A stretch of 6,204 nt of DNA from Bacteroidales bacterium (GTDB taxonomy: Bacteria; Bacteroidota; Bacteroidia; Bacteroidales; UBA7960), in NCBI GenBank assembly GCA_003555385.1, contig PWHO01000012.1, positions 1-6,204 of the forward strand, written 5' to 3'. A program made the translations under genes and the position numbers. How positions within the stretch are numbered: the first letter of the stretch is position 1; every line of letters starts with the position of its first letter. The notes beneath the pieces were generated by a model. That model was not told the DNA's origin, made no database searches, and saw only the letters and a list, made by a program, of their open reading frames with translations. Shown here piece by piece: positions 1-6,204 of this stretch.

Positions 1-70
1 CCAATGCGGACAACAAGAGCGCTTTAAAGGCCAGTTTGCGTCCGGGGTTCATGGTTTTGTTCTTTTTCAT
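1..70 (-). CDS. N-terminal fragment of a probable exported protein (partial)
   Basis: An ATG at 70-68 on the minus strand opens a frame that stays free of stops to the window edge, giving 23 residues beginning MKKNKTMNPGRKLAFKALLL. The layout is that of a signal peptide: a lysine-rich start followed by a hydrophobic run (residues 14-23). A second ATG seven codons in (52-50) is an alternative start and would still leave a basic region before the hydrophobic run. The mature protein lies outside the window, so no function can be given. It is transcribed away from the permease gene, across an AT-rich spacer. An imperfect -7-like element, TATGCTTG, lies on the minus strand at 115-108. That this is a real gene start is an inference from the signal-like composition and the open frame. 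Confidence 0.55.
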   Translation of the reverse strand, partial: MKKNKTMNPGRKLAFKALLLSAL

Positions 71-369
71 GATAAATGATTTTTAAATTAATGGTTTGGT
101 TTTAACACAAGCATAAACCCCAGGAATTATTCTTTGTTCAACGTTTGTTTAATTTTATTAAACATTTTTTTTATGGAATCGCAGCATAATACAATTTTTA
201 TCCTATTTCATGCGGATATCAAAGGTTTTTTTGTTTATGAATTTTTTTTATTTTTTAAACAAAAATATATCTGATGCACCACAAAGCCATATTATGAAGC
301 CGGTAAAAACAGAAACCATCCCTGTCAAATATTTTCGGAGGTTATTTTTTTAGGGCTTTCTTTTGTAAC
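71..369. other. AT-rich divergent intergenic region
   Basis: This stretch of about 300 bases separates the left-edge minus-strand gene from the plus-strand permease. It is rich in T and A runs (for example around 160-172 and 225-260), clearly poorer in GC than the flanking coding DNA. It should hold promoters for both genes. Candidates are imperfect: TATGCTTG on the minus strand (115-108) and TTCTTTTG on the plus strand (358-365), each one base off TAnnTTTG. A 19-codon plus-strand frame (ATG at 294, stop at 351-353) lies just before the permease, but nothing supports its translation. A GGAGG at 337-341 has no start codon at a usable distance. No RNA gene or clear inverted repeat was recognised. 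Confidence 0.6.
358..365 (+). promoter_or_regulatory. Weak candidate -7 element before the permease gene
   Basis: TTCTTTTG differs at one position from the Bacteroidota -7 consensus TAnnTTTG, and TTCG at 334-337 sits 20 bases upstream as a weak -33 element. If it is used, transcription would begin at about 370-373. That is on top of the TTG proposed as the permease start and would favour the internal GTG at 433 as the real start. The match is weak and such T-rich octamers occur by chance in this spacer. Confidence 0.25.
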
Positions 370-1230
370 TTGCGCCGAAACTCAGGCCAAAGGGACGATC
401 AACCCAAATTCAACCCAAATTCCCCGCAATCTGTGATTTACGAATCAGCCATCGACCTCAACCATTACTGGTTACCTTTCATTGGTTTCGTCATAGGGGT
501 CTTATCCACTATGGTAGGAGGCAACGGGGCTTTTTTCTTTCCCCCTATTCTGATCCTTTTCTTCCAGGTATCGCCCAGGGTGGCCATCGCCACATCCCTG
601 GCAGCTGTGATTCCGATCGGACTGGTGGGTTCGTTTGAACATTACCGGCGCGACAACATCAACATGCCGGTCGGCATCCTTTTCGGCTCAGCCGGACTGG
701 CAGGAGCAGTCACCGGGGCCTGGATTTCCAGCATCATGGAAACCGACACCCTGATCAGTACTTTCGGGGTTTACCTGGTCGCACTGGGGATGTTAACCCT
801 TTACAACCCCAAAAGTAAACTCCGCAGGAAGATGCCTCCACCTCATTCCTTCTCTGATTTCCGGCTTCAGCAGGTTTTACTGATGGCTTCACTGGGGATG
901 TTCGCAGGAGCTGTGGCAGGATTATTCGGAACCAGCGGAACCGCAACGGTTCTGGCCGGCCTCTTTCTCCTGCAGCTCCCCATTAAGCTGGTCATCGGCA
1001 CCTCTGTCCTGATCGTATTCATCAATGCCCTGGCTGGTTTTGGCGGACATCTTTTTGTGGGAGAGATCGATCCCGGGCTGATCCTCAAGCTGGGATCCGG
1101 GGCTGCCGCCGGCGCATTCCTGGGCCCCCGGCTGCTTACCCATATCCGTCCGGAAAGAAATGAAGGCCGGATACGCTATGTGTTTGCGCTGATTGTGATG
1201 GTGCTGGGTGTTATTTTACTGTTTCGATAA
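370..1230 (+). CDS. TauE/SafE family membrane permease (putative sulfite/sulfonate-type anion exporter)
   Basis: A polytopic inner-membrane protein of 286 residues with the two-fold repeat of the TauE/SafE family (formerly DUF81). The first repeat starts near residue 36 with GFVIGVLSTMVGGNGAFFFP, followed by PRVAIATSL. The second starts near 177 with GMFAGAVAGLFGTSGTATVL, followed by KLVIGTSVLIVF. About seven to eight hydrophobic segments are visible, ending with one at the C-terminus. A short charged loop (about residues 147-165) separates the halves. Characterised members are linked to export or import of sulfite, sulfoacetate, thiosulfate or related organosulfur anions, but substrate cannot be read from sequence. 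The start is uncertain. The TTG at 370 gives a hydrophilic N-terminal extension of about 30 residues, and a GTG at 433 (residue 22) would begin nearer the first membrane segment. No ATG exists upstream of the first repeat. The gene stands alone, with 122 bases before the next one. Confidence 0.85.
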   Translation: MRRNSGQRDDQPKFNPNSPQSVIYESAIDLNHYWLPFIGFVIGVLSTMVGGNGAFFFPPILILFFQVSPRVAIATSLAAVIPIGLVGSFEHYRRDNINMPVGILFGSAGLAGAVTGAWISSIMETDTLISTFGVYLVALGMLTLYNPKSKLRRKMPPPHSFSDFRLQQVLLMASLGMFAGAVAGLFGTSGTATVLAGLFLLQLPIKLVIGTSVLIVFINALAGFGGHLFVGEIDPGLILKLGSGAAAGAFLGPRLLTHIRPERNEGRIRYVFALIVMVLGVILLFR

Positions 1231-1329
1231 GTACACCCCTCCGCCATGCATCAAGAATAATCTCACCATTTGCAATAACCAGATTTGAAATGATCAGGCT
1301 GAATATCAGATCAGGGGAAGAATTTTTCT

Positions 1330-1337
1330 TACTTTTG
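1330..1337 (+). promoter_or_regulatory. Bacteroidota-type -7 promoter element
   Basis: TACTTTTG is a perfect match to TAnnTTTG, the -7 hexamer-equivalent used by the primary sigma factor of Bacteroidota. It ends 15 bases before the ATG at 1353, so transcription would start at about 1343-1346 and leave a leader of fewer than ten bases. No good TTTG -33 element lies at the expected distance; the nearest TTTG (1284-1287) is too far upstream. A 7-base direct repeat, GATCAGG, occurs at 1292-1298 and 1309-1315, where an activator could bind, but that is speculative. It is likely the promoter for the two glycosyltransferase genes downstream. Confidence 0.5.
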
Positions 1338-1352
1338 CTGCGTTAAAAAGAC

Positions 1353-2801
1353 ATGATGAAGGAGTTAGAGTTAGACGAAAAAATCGGAGAAGGACATTTC
1401 AGGGAATGCTTTGCCGTAAAAAGTGAGCCCGGGTTGTGTGTTAAAAAGCTGAAGCCCAACCTGACCATCCTGCAGAAGCTGCATCTGAATATTCTTCGGA
1501 GAAAGATGAATCAGGATGAATATAAGATATTCAGTAAACTGCCGGAAGCACTTAAGCCTTATTTTAACCCGGTAATCCGGGCAGACCGCGACTATCTTGT
1601 TACCAAACGCCTGATGGATTATGACGGGACACATTCATTGCCCGTAAGCGACTACGGAAAAGTATCCAATAAGCGCTTTTGGGAAGAGGCGGAAAAGGTT
1701 GTGGCTTTGTTTGAGGCACACAATCTTTGGTTTTTTGATGCATTTCAGCTGGGCACCAATGTGTTTGTTCAGCGTTTGTCAGAAGACCACTGGAGGCCGG
1801 TTATTGTGGACTACAAAAGGCATGGTTGGAGATCTTACCCCGCGCAGCTCAACCTGCTTTGCAATTCGGAGAAAAAAAAGAAGTTTTACCGCAAATACGA
1901 GCGTTTTGTTGATTTATTCAGTGAACCGGGCCACCCGTCCCCAAAAAAAGCAAAACCCCTACCCTCTTTTCTTGACGGTGCGTTTGAGTGGTTTTACCGT
2001 TTTGCCGCCAGTGGCGGTGTTCCGGCATCCTGGTTCGGACCTGATTATTCCACCCTGCCCGCGAAAGCTTCAACCAGGAGCCCCTTACACCTGGAAATCG
2101 TCAGTCATTGCTGGAACTATGCCAATATTCTGACCTATCAGCTCAGTTCCCTGGTATTGTTCCCACCAAAAGAAACCGTGGTGTGCATGACGGTGTATTA
2201 CGAGCCCGGCGATAAACGAACCAGGGAGGTGCTTGATTACTTTAAAAAGCAGCAGGTGGAAAACGTTCACTGGAACTTTTGCCCGTTACAAAAAGAATAT
2301 TTACTCAGAAGGGCCATCGGCCGGAACCTCGCAGCAAGAAACACCAACGCCGACTGGATCTTTTTTACAGATTGCGATGTGTTGTTTCGTGAGCAGTCCA
2401 TTGACCAGCTGAGCCACCAGCTTCAGGATCAACAAAACCTGCTGGTTTACCCCCGGTTTCACATGGTATCGGAGCTCCTGCCCAACGAAGATGAACTCTT
2501 TACTGACTTCACACAGGCAGGGATGATTCGGGACATTGATCCAGAACGTTTCTACCGTGAGGAAAGAACCCGGGCCGTAGGCGGGTTTCAGATTGCCCGG
2601 GGTGATGCTGCCCGCCTGGGTGGTTATTGCGGAGACATCTCTTATTATCATCGCCCGGTAAAACGCTGGAGGAAATGCTACGAAGACCGGACTTTCCGCT
2701 GGCTGCTGGGTACACAGGGAACGGCCGTGGAAGTCCCCGGGTTTTACCGTATCCGGCATGCAGAAAAAGGCCGTAAGGGCAAAGCTGTGGGCGGACAATA
2801 A
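1353..2801 (+). CDS. YrbL-like kinase-fold domain fused to a GT-A-type glycosyltransferase
   Basis: A 482-residue cytoplasmic protein with two modules and no signal peptide or membrane segment. Residues about 5-190 resemble the PhoP-regulated YrbL family, which has a protein-kinase-like fold. There is a glycine-rich start (IGEGHFRECFAV, 11-22), a lysine at LCVKK (K31), a loop LWFFDAFQLGTNVFV with N136, and VIVDYKRHG with D153 where kinases carry the DFG aspartate. The spacing around D129-N136 is not canonical, so activity is unproven. A proline- and lysine-containing linker follows (about 190-240). Residues about 245-470 look like a GT-A glycosyltransferase: LHLEIVSHCWNYANIL, then the metal-binding DxD as DCD (340-342), VGGFQIAR (409-416) and an acidic ED pair (444-445). 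The ATG at 1353 is followed directly by a second ATG at 1356; either could be used. It probably adds a sugar, perhaps with phosphorylation, to a surface glycan or LPS. The glycosyltransferase gene 27 bases downstream supports that role. The fold assignments come from recalled family patterns, not from a search. Confidence 0.75.
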   Translation: MMKELELDEKIGEGHFRECFAVKSEPGLCVKKLKPNLTILQKLHLNILRRKMNQDEYKIFSKLPEALKPYFNPVIRADRDYLVTKRLMDYDGTHSLPVSDYGKVSNKRFWEEAEKVVALFEAHNLWFFDAFQLGTNVFVQRLSEDHWRPVIVDYKRHGWRSYPAQLNLLCNSEKKKKFYRKYERFVDLFSEPGHPSPKKAKPLPSFLDGAFEWFYRFAASGGVPASWFGPDYSTLPAKASTRSPLHLEIVSHCWNYANILTYQLSSLVLFPPKETVVCMTVYYEPGDKRTREVLDYFKKQQVENVHWNFCPLQKEYLLRRAIGRNLAARNTNADWIFFTDCDVLFREQSIDQLSHQLQDQQNLLVYPRFHMVSELLPNEDELFTDFTQAGMIRDIDPERFYREERTRAVGGFQIARGDAARLGGYCGDISYYHRPVKRWRKCYEDRTFRWLLGTQGTAVEVPGFYRIRHAEKGRKGKAVGGQ

Positions 2802-2828
2802 TTATTCTCTAAACGATTGGTATCAGGC

Positions 2829-4037
2829 ATGCATATCCTCTGTATTACTTTAACCGGGAAGCAGAACCAGGGAGCCAGGGCCATTCAGATGGCAAAAGTG
2901 ATCAGGGCCCTGCAGGGCCAGGGAGCCTATGTAACGGTCATTACCAGCCAGAATGACAAACTGGCCGATTTTAACCACCAGGCAGGGCGTATCATTTATG
3001 TTGACCCGGCAAGGGATACGGCAAGCGGTGTGAAGGGCAAGTCACTGATTGGCAAACTGGCAGGAAGTATTTTTCCGGGGATGGACCGGACTACACGGTT
3101 GGCGGTGACCAAAGCACTGGAGGTGGCTGAAACAGAGAGACCTGACTGTATTTTCAGCAGTTCCAATCCGGTTTCCTCTCATTTTGCCGGGCTCAAGGTG
3201 GCTAAAATCACAGGCCTGCCCTGGCTGGCCTCATTCAGCGATCCCAAACCCACCACCATGCTCCCCCCGCCTTATGGTAGTAAACTCAAAAGACTCATCC
3301 CAAAAGGCTATACATCCGGACTCAGAAAGGTGCTTCAACAATGCGATGCCGTGCATATGCCCACCGAAATCTGCCTTGAGATCACAGAGAAATTTTACAT
3401 TATTTCGCTCTCCGGAAAGGGCTATGCCATCCCGCCCATCGGAGAAACCGCTGTTGAACCTGAAAGGCGGCTCACCAGCAGATATCTCGTTCACCTCGGG
3501 AGTATCACAAAAAGGCTCTCTGAGGCGTTTTCAAGGGCTGTTGCCGATTTTGCAGAACAAAACCCGGAAACATTTGAAGGGGTGTTGTTTGTGGGAAAAC
3601 ATCATAGAAAAATCCAGGCCCTCATGAATAAATACGGATTGGGGGCCATCATCAAAACAAAACCGCAAGTACCTCATAAAGAGGCTTTGGACATTGTCAG
3701 CAATGCGGGGGCCGTGCTCATTCTGGAAGCAGATATGCCTTTCAGTCATGCCCTTCCGAGCAAATTTGCCGAGTCGGCATTCTCAGGCACGCCAATACTG
3801 GCTGTAACCCCTGCCAGAAGTGCGATAAGGGAATACCTTAATCAGTATGGAGGCGGGGTGGCCGCCACACATTCCCGTGAAGAGATTCTGACCGCATTAC
3901 GGCAAGTTTTCGGGAAAAATCCGGTGGAGATGAATCAGATGGCCACCGAACAAAAAGCGTTATCCGGAAATTTCACATTTGATGCGGTTGGAAAAAGCTA
4001 CATGGAGGTGCTGACTCAGCTCACTGACCGAAAGTGA
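2829..4037 (+). CDS. GT4-type glycosyltransferase (GT-B fold)
   Basis: A predicted cytosolic or membrane-associated glycosyltransferase of 402 residues that would transfer a sugar from a nucleotide donor to a growing surface glycan. The N-terminal Rossmann half starts MHILCITLTGKQNQGARAIQ, and includes SSSNPVSSHFAG and ASFSDPKP, as in GT4 proteins whose acceptor half begins with a glycine-rich loop. The C-terminal donor-binding half contains YLVHLGSI, then GVLFVGKHH, and the late motif HALPSKFAESAFSGTPILAV with E315. In the classical E-x7-E motif the first glutamate is replaced here by H307. The frame stays open to a TTG at 2817, but the ATG at 2829 is the better start because MHILCIT is the typical first beta strand. 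It lies 27 bases after the upstream stop and is very likely co-transcribed with that gene. Donor and acceptor cannot be inferred. Confidence 0.85.
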   Translation: MHILCITLTGKQNQGARAIQMAKVIRALQGQGAYVTVITSQNDKLADFNHQAGRIIYVDPARDTASGVKGKSLIGKLAGSIFPGMDRTTRLAVTKALEVAETERPDCIFSSSNPVSSHFAGLKVAKITGLPWLASFSDPKPTTMLPPPYGSKLKRLIPKGYTSGLRKVLQQCDAVHMPTEICLEITEKFYIISLSGKGYAIPPIGETAVEPERRLTSRYLVHLGSITKRLSEAFSRAVADFAEQNPETFEGVLFVGKHHRKIQALMNKYGLGAIIKTKPQVPHKEALDIVSNAGAVLILEADMPFSHALPSKFAESAFSGTPILAVTPARSAIREYLNQYGGGVAATHSREEILTALRQVFGKNPVEMNQMATEQKALSGNFTFDAVGKSYMEVLTQLTDRK

Positions 4038-4044
4038 CCTTTTT
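4021..4044 (+). terminator. Possible weak terminator between convergent genes
   Basis: A 5-base-pair stem TCACT/AGTGA (4021-4025 with 4033-4037) closes a 7-base loop and is followed after CC by five T (4040-4044). It overlaps the last codons and stop of the GT4 gene. The stem is short and has few G-C pairs, so termination would be weak. The convergent layout with only 21 bases between stops makes some terminator here plausible. A neighbouring palindrome, TTCAC-AAA-GTGAA (4063-4075), lies within the end of the methyltransferase gene and has no T tract on either strand. Confidence 0.25.
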
Positions 4045-4058
4045 CAGCCAATACACCC

Positions 4059-5048
4059 TCATTTCACAAAGTGAACCACACCAAACCATTCTTTCGAATC
4101 AGGATAAATGGCTTTGACACTGAGCCCTCCAGCTTCCCCCAGTTGCTCAATTTGTTCAGGAGAAAATTTATGTGAGTTCTCCGTATGAATGGTCTCCCCT
4201 TTTTTTAATTGGATCCGGGTGCCATTGCTGTTACAACTGATCCACATACCCCGCCTTGCCTGAAGATGCATCTCAATCCGCTGCTTCTTTTGATTATAAA
4301 AAGCCTTATGGTCAAACATTTCAGGATCAAAATCTGACTCCAGCAGTTCATTGGTCACATTCAGGATATTCTTGTTGAACATGGCAGTTACCCCGCGCTT
4401 GTCGTTGTAAGCATTCTCAAGCACAGAGATATCTTTGACCATATCCAGCCCCAGTAAGAGTTGGTCTCCTTTGGCCATTTCACGACCGAGCCCGGTCATG
4501 AACATATTGATCTCGTCGGAGTCCAGGTTCCCGATTGTGCTTCCGAAGAAGCAAAACATCCTGGCTCCGCCTTTGGGAAGCATGTGTAACTGGCTGGTAA
4601 AATCGGCCGCAATGCCTTTGACTTCGAGTTTCGGGAAGGATTCTTGCAGGTCGGTGATTGCATCCCGGATCGCCACGGCGCTGATGTCCACGGGATAATA
4701 AAACACATTGCGCAACTGATCTTCAGGTATACAGGTCAGCAAAAGCCTTATTTTTGAGCAATCGCCACTGCCCAGTTCAATGATGCGAAGATCCCCGGCA
4801 TTCAACTCCAGTTTATCCCATAAATAAGTCAGGATCTCTTTCTCGCACCGTGTCGGATAGTATTCCGGCAACATGGTGATCTCTTCAAACAGGCCGGATC
4901 CTTTCCCGTCATAAAAGAATTTGCTGGGGATCCGCTTTTGATGCTCCATCAGACCTTCCAGGATCTCATTTTTCGCCGATTTATCACCGGCCCCTGCTGA
5001 CTCGGTCAAAAGATCGATAATGGCCGGCTTTTTCTCCTCAATATCCAT
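4059..5048 (-). CDS. eanA: L-histidine N-alpha-methyltransferase (EgtD/EanA family, ergothioneine biosynthesis)
   Basis: A cytosolic SAM-dependent methyltransferase of 329 residues, close to the usual EgtD length. It trimethylates the alpha-amino group of histidine to give hercynine, the first step to ergothioneine. Family signatures run the full length: FFYDGKGSGLFEEIT (44-58), LPEYYPTR (60-67), the SAM-binding IIELGSGDCSKIRLLL (89-104), PVDIS (119-123), FFGSTIGNLDSDE (167-179), YNDKRGVTAMFNKNIL (214-229) and HTENSHKFS (288-296). Substrate residues known from Mycobacterium EgtD (Tyr56, Asn166, Tyr206, Glu282, Ser284) appear to align with Y63, N174, Y214, E290 and S292 at a nearly constant offset, so histidine is the expected substrate. 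The start is the ATG at 5048, 17 bases after the stop of the rhodanese gene, so both are probably one operon. Because its partner is a rhodanese rather than EgtB, the anaerobic-pathway name eanA fits; sequence alone does not separate EgtD from EanA. Confidence 0.9.
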   Translation of the reverse strand: MDIEEKKPAIIDLLTESAGAGDKSAKNEILEGLMEHQKRIPSKFFYDGKGSGLFEEITMLPEYYPTRCEKEILTYLWDKLELNAGDLRIIELGSGDCSKIRLLLTCIPEDQLRNVFYYPVDISAVAIRDAITDLQESFPKLEVKGIAADFTSQLHMLPKGGARMFCFFGSTIGNLDSDEINMFMTGLGREMAKGDQLLLGLDMVKDISVLENAYNDKRGVTAMFNKNILNVTNELLESDFDPEMFDHKAFYNQKKQRIEMHLQARRGMWISCNSNGTRIQLKKGETIHTENSHKFSPEQIEQLGEAGGLSVKAIYPDSKEWFGVVHFVK

Positions 5049-5065
5049 GCTATTACAATAACGGT

Positions 5066-6204
5066 TTAACGCTGTTTACTGACAGGCAACCCCGTCTCAA
5101 AAGGATTATCCGGATCGTTGCTCCATTCAAACCATCCGCCGTCAAATACTGACACACGCGGCCATCCCATCAGCCAGGCATTGAACCAGGCCTCGCTCCC
5201 ACGCCATCCTGTTCCGCAGTAAAAAGCCAGGTGCTTATCAGGGGTCAGTCCTGCTTCGCGCCAGATCTGACTAATCTCCCGAAACTCCCGCGTTGTATAG
5301 TCGAGATTTCTGTAATTTTCCATATGGTAGGCGTCACTTCCCGCATCCACAAATACAGCACCGGGAATCCGTCCTTTCGCCTCAATGTAATTGTAACCGC
5401 TCACTTCACCTATGTATTCGGGCCAGCTCCTGACACAAACCAGGTTGGCCCTTTCAGAAGCCAGCATCTCTTTGGCCTCCTTCAGGTCTACAGCCAGGTC
5501 AGGCCTGGCCGGAATGTCGCGACCGAAATCGGTTACAGGGGTTTTGAGCACATCGTCGGTATCAATTGCACACCCCGCATATTTCCATGAATGAAATCCG
5601 CCGTTGAGTACCCGCACATCTTTCACTCCGGCATAAAGCATAATAAAGGCACACCGGATTGCGCCAATGTCGCCGGCGGCACTCCCCGGAAAGGGATCGT
5701 TGTTGTCCGGATCCATGTATTTACCGTATAAGATTACGGTGGTATCGCTGTCAATGCCATGATCTTCCAGGGCCTTCCGAAGTTCTTCGGGTGAACGGCG
5801 GTTCCAGGTCGTGGTCGACTCAAGGGCATTGGTATCGATATCAATGGCACCCGGTATGTGTCCGCCCAGGTAAGCATCGCGGTGGCGATAATGGGCATGA
5901 CAGATCACCGTCCTGCCACCGGGATGCCCGGCAGGCTTTTTGCCTTCAACGACTTCCTGAACCCATTGTGGGGGCACCAGGTTCGGATATCCCGGGAGTC
6001 TGTCCAGGGGCAGTTTTTCATCATTCACCCATTCATCCCTGAAATGAGGATAAAGGGAGACCTTCTCATACCCGGCGCCCTTGAACCGCAGGGCCACTTC
6101 TTCCATATCTGCTGAATTGTGCCCGTACAAGACAATGTGATGGTGGGGCCATATTTCCTTGTTGCGGACAATTTCGATCCAGTCAATGTACCGGGCCCAC
6201 CTGA
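5066..6204 (-). CDS. eanB: Multi-domain rhodanese sulfurtransferase, probable EanB (hercynine to ergothioneine), 5' end outside window
   Basis: A cytosolic sulfurtransferase. The frame is open from the right edge, adding 24 codons before the TTG at 6130 (RWARYIDWIEIVRN...HHHIVLYGHN), so the TTG is internal and 378 residues are visible. The first rhodanese domain is cut by the edge, with YGHNSAD (in-window G27) where the active-site loop should be. The second covers about 79-205 and has ILYGKYMD (G160), also without cysteine. The third covers about 232-369 and has CGTGWRGSEAWF, with the persulfide cysteine at C329 (5216-5218). Only the third can be a classical sulfur carrier. EanB of Chlorobium limicola moves sulfur from polysulfide to the hercynine imidazole through Cys412, with Tyr353 and Thr414 near the active site as I recall. 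Here a tyrosine (Y270, 5393-5395) lies exactly 59 residues before C329, and CGT gives the matching threonine. The adjacent methyltransferase gene strengthens the call. A plain thiosulfate or mercaptopyruvate sulfurtransferase is the alternative. Confidence 0.8.
   Translation of the reverse strand, partial: RWARYIDWIEIVRNKEIWPHHHIVLYGHNSADMEEVALRFKGAGYEKVSLYPHFRDEWVNDEKLPLDRLPGYPNLVPPQWVQEVVEGKKPAGHPGGRTVICHAHYRHRDAYLGGHIPGAIDIDTNALESTTTWNRRSPEELRKALEDHGIDSDTTVILYGKYMDPDNNDPFPGSAAGDIGAIRCAFIMLYAGVKDVRVLNGGFHSWKYAGCAIDTDDVLKTPVTDFGRDIPARPDLAVDLKEAKEMLASERANLVCVRSWPEYIGEVSGYNYIEAKGRIPGAVFVDAGSDAYHMENYRNLDYTTREFREISQIWREAGLTPDKHLAFYCGTGWRGSEAWFNAWLMGWPRVSVFDGGWFEWSNDPDNPFETGLPVSKQR

Noticed and set aside
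337..341. GGAGG as a Shine-Dalgarno sequence for the permease
   Set aside because: It is 28 bases from the TTG at 370, with a stop and no usable start at normal spacing. Bacteroidota rarely rely on this motif.
294..353. 19-codon plus-strand frame starting at an ATG and ending 16 bases before the permease TTG, as a possible leader peptide
   Set aside because: It has no recognisable initiation signal, no regulatory codon run and no downstream hairpin, and such a frame is expected by chance.
2301..2798. 165-residue minus-strand frame opposite the glycosyltransferase half of the fusion gene
   Set aside because: It lies wholly inside a well-supported plus-strand gene and its translation shows no domain or motif, so it is a coding shadow.
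4063..4075. Perfect palindrome TTCAC-AAA-GTGAA as a terminator or operator
   Set aside because: It encodes the conserved C-terminal residues of the methyltransferase, has no T tract on either strand and a three-base loop. It is probably a coincidence.
5659..6042. Plus-strand frames opposite the rhodanese gene, the longest 127 residues
   Set aside because: The translation is low in order, rich in Arg, His and Cys, and antisense to a gene with clear rhodanese motifs.
6130..6130. TTG as the start codon of the rhodanese gene
   Set aside because: The frame continues open to the window edge with a sequence that completes the secondary structure of a rhodanese domain, so the real start lies further upstream.

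Overview
The window looks like a chromosomal segment of a member of the Bacteroidota. The main reasons are a perfect match to the TAnnTTTG -7 promoter element of that phylum just upstream of one gene, the absence of convincing Shine-Dalgarno sequences before the genes, and AT-rich spacers between genes of moderate GC. No RNA genes, insertion sequences, CRISPR arrays or phage genes were recognised.

Layout from left to right. Positions 1-70 hold the first 23 codons of a minus-strand gene with a signal-peptide-like start. An AT-rich divergent spacer (71-369) follows. Next is a TauE/SafE-type membrane permease (370-1230, +). After a 122-base promoter region come two same-strand genes: a two-module protein (1353-2801, +) joining a YrbL-like kinase-fold domain to a GT-A-type glycosyltransferase, and a GT-B glycosyltransferase of the GT4 type (2829-4037, +). 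They meet two minus-strand genes tail to tail with only 21 bases between stop codons. Those are a histidine N-alpha-methyltransferase of the EgtD/EanA family (4059-5048, -) and, upstream of it in the same transcript, a multi-rhodanese sulfurtransferase that runs off the right edge (5066-6204, -).

The methyltransferase-rhodanese pair is the clearest biology here. EgtD-type enzymes trimethylate histidine to hercynine. The rhodanese carries a CGTGWR persulfide loop and a tyrosine 59 residues before its cysteine, which fits EanB, the enzyme of the oxygen-independent ergothioneine pathway known from green sulfur bacteria. The two genes together would convert histidine to ergothioneine without the O2-dependent EgtB step, and no egtB is visible here. 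The plus-strand pair probably builds a surface glycan or lipopolysaccharide. The fusion of a YrbL-like domain to a glycosyltransferase is the most unusual architecture in the window. The permease may move a sulfur oxyanion, but nothing in the sequence ties it directly to the ergothioneine genes.
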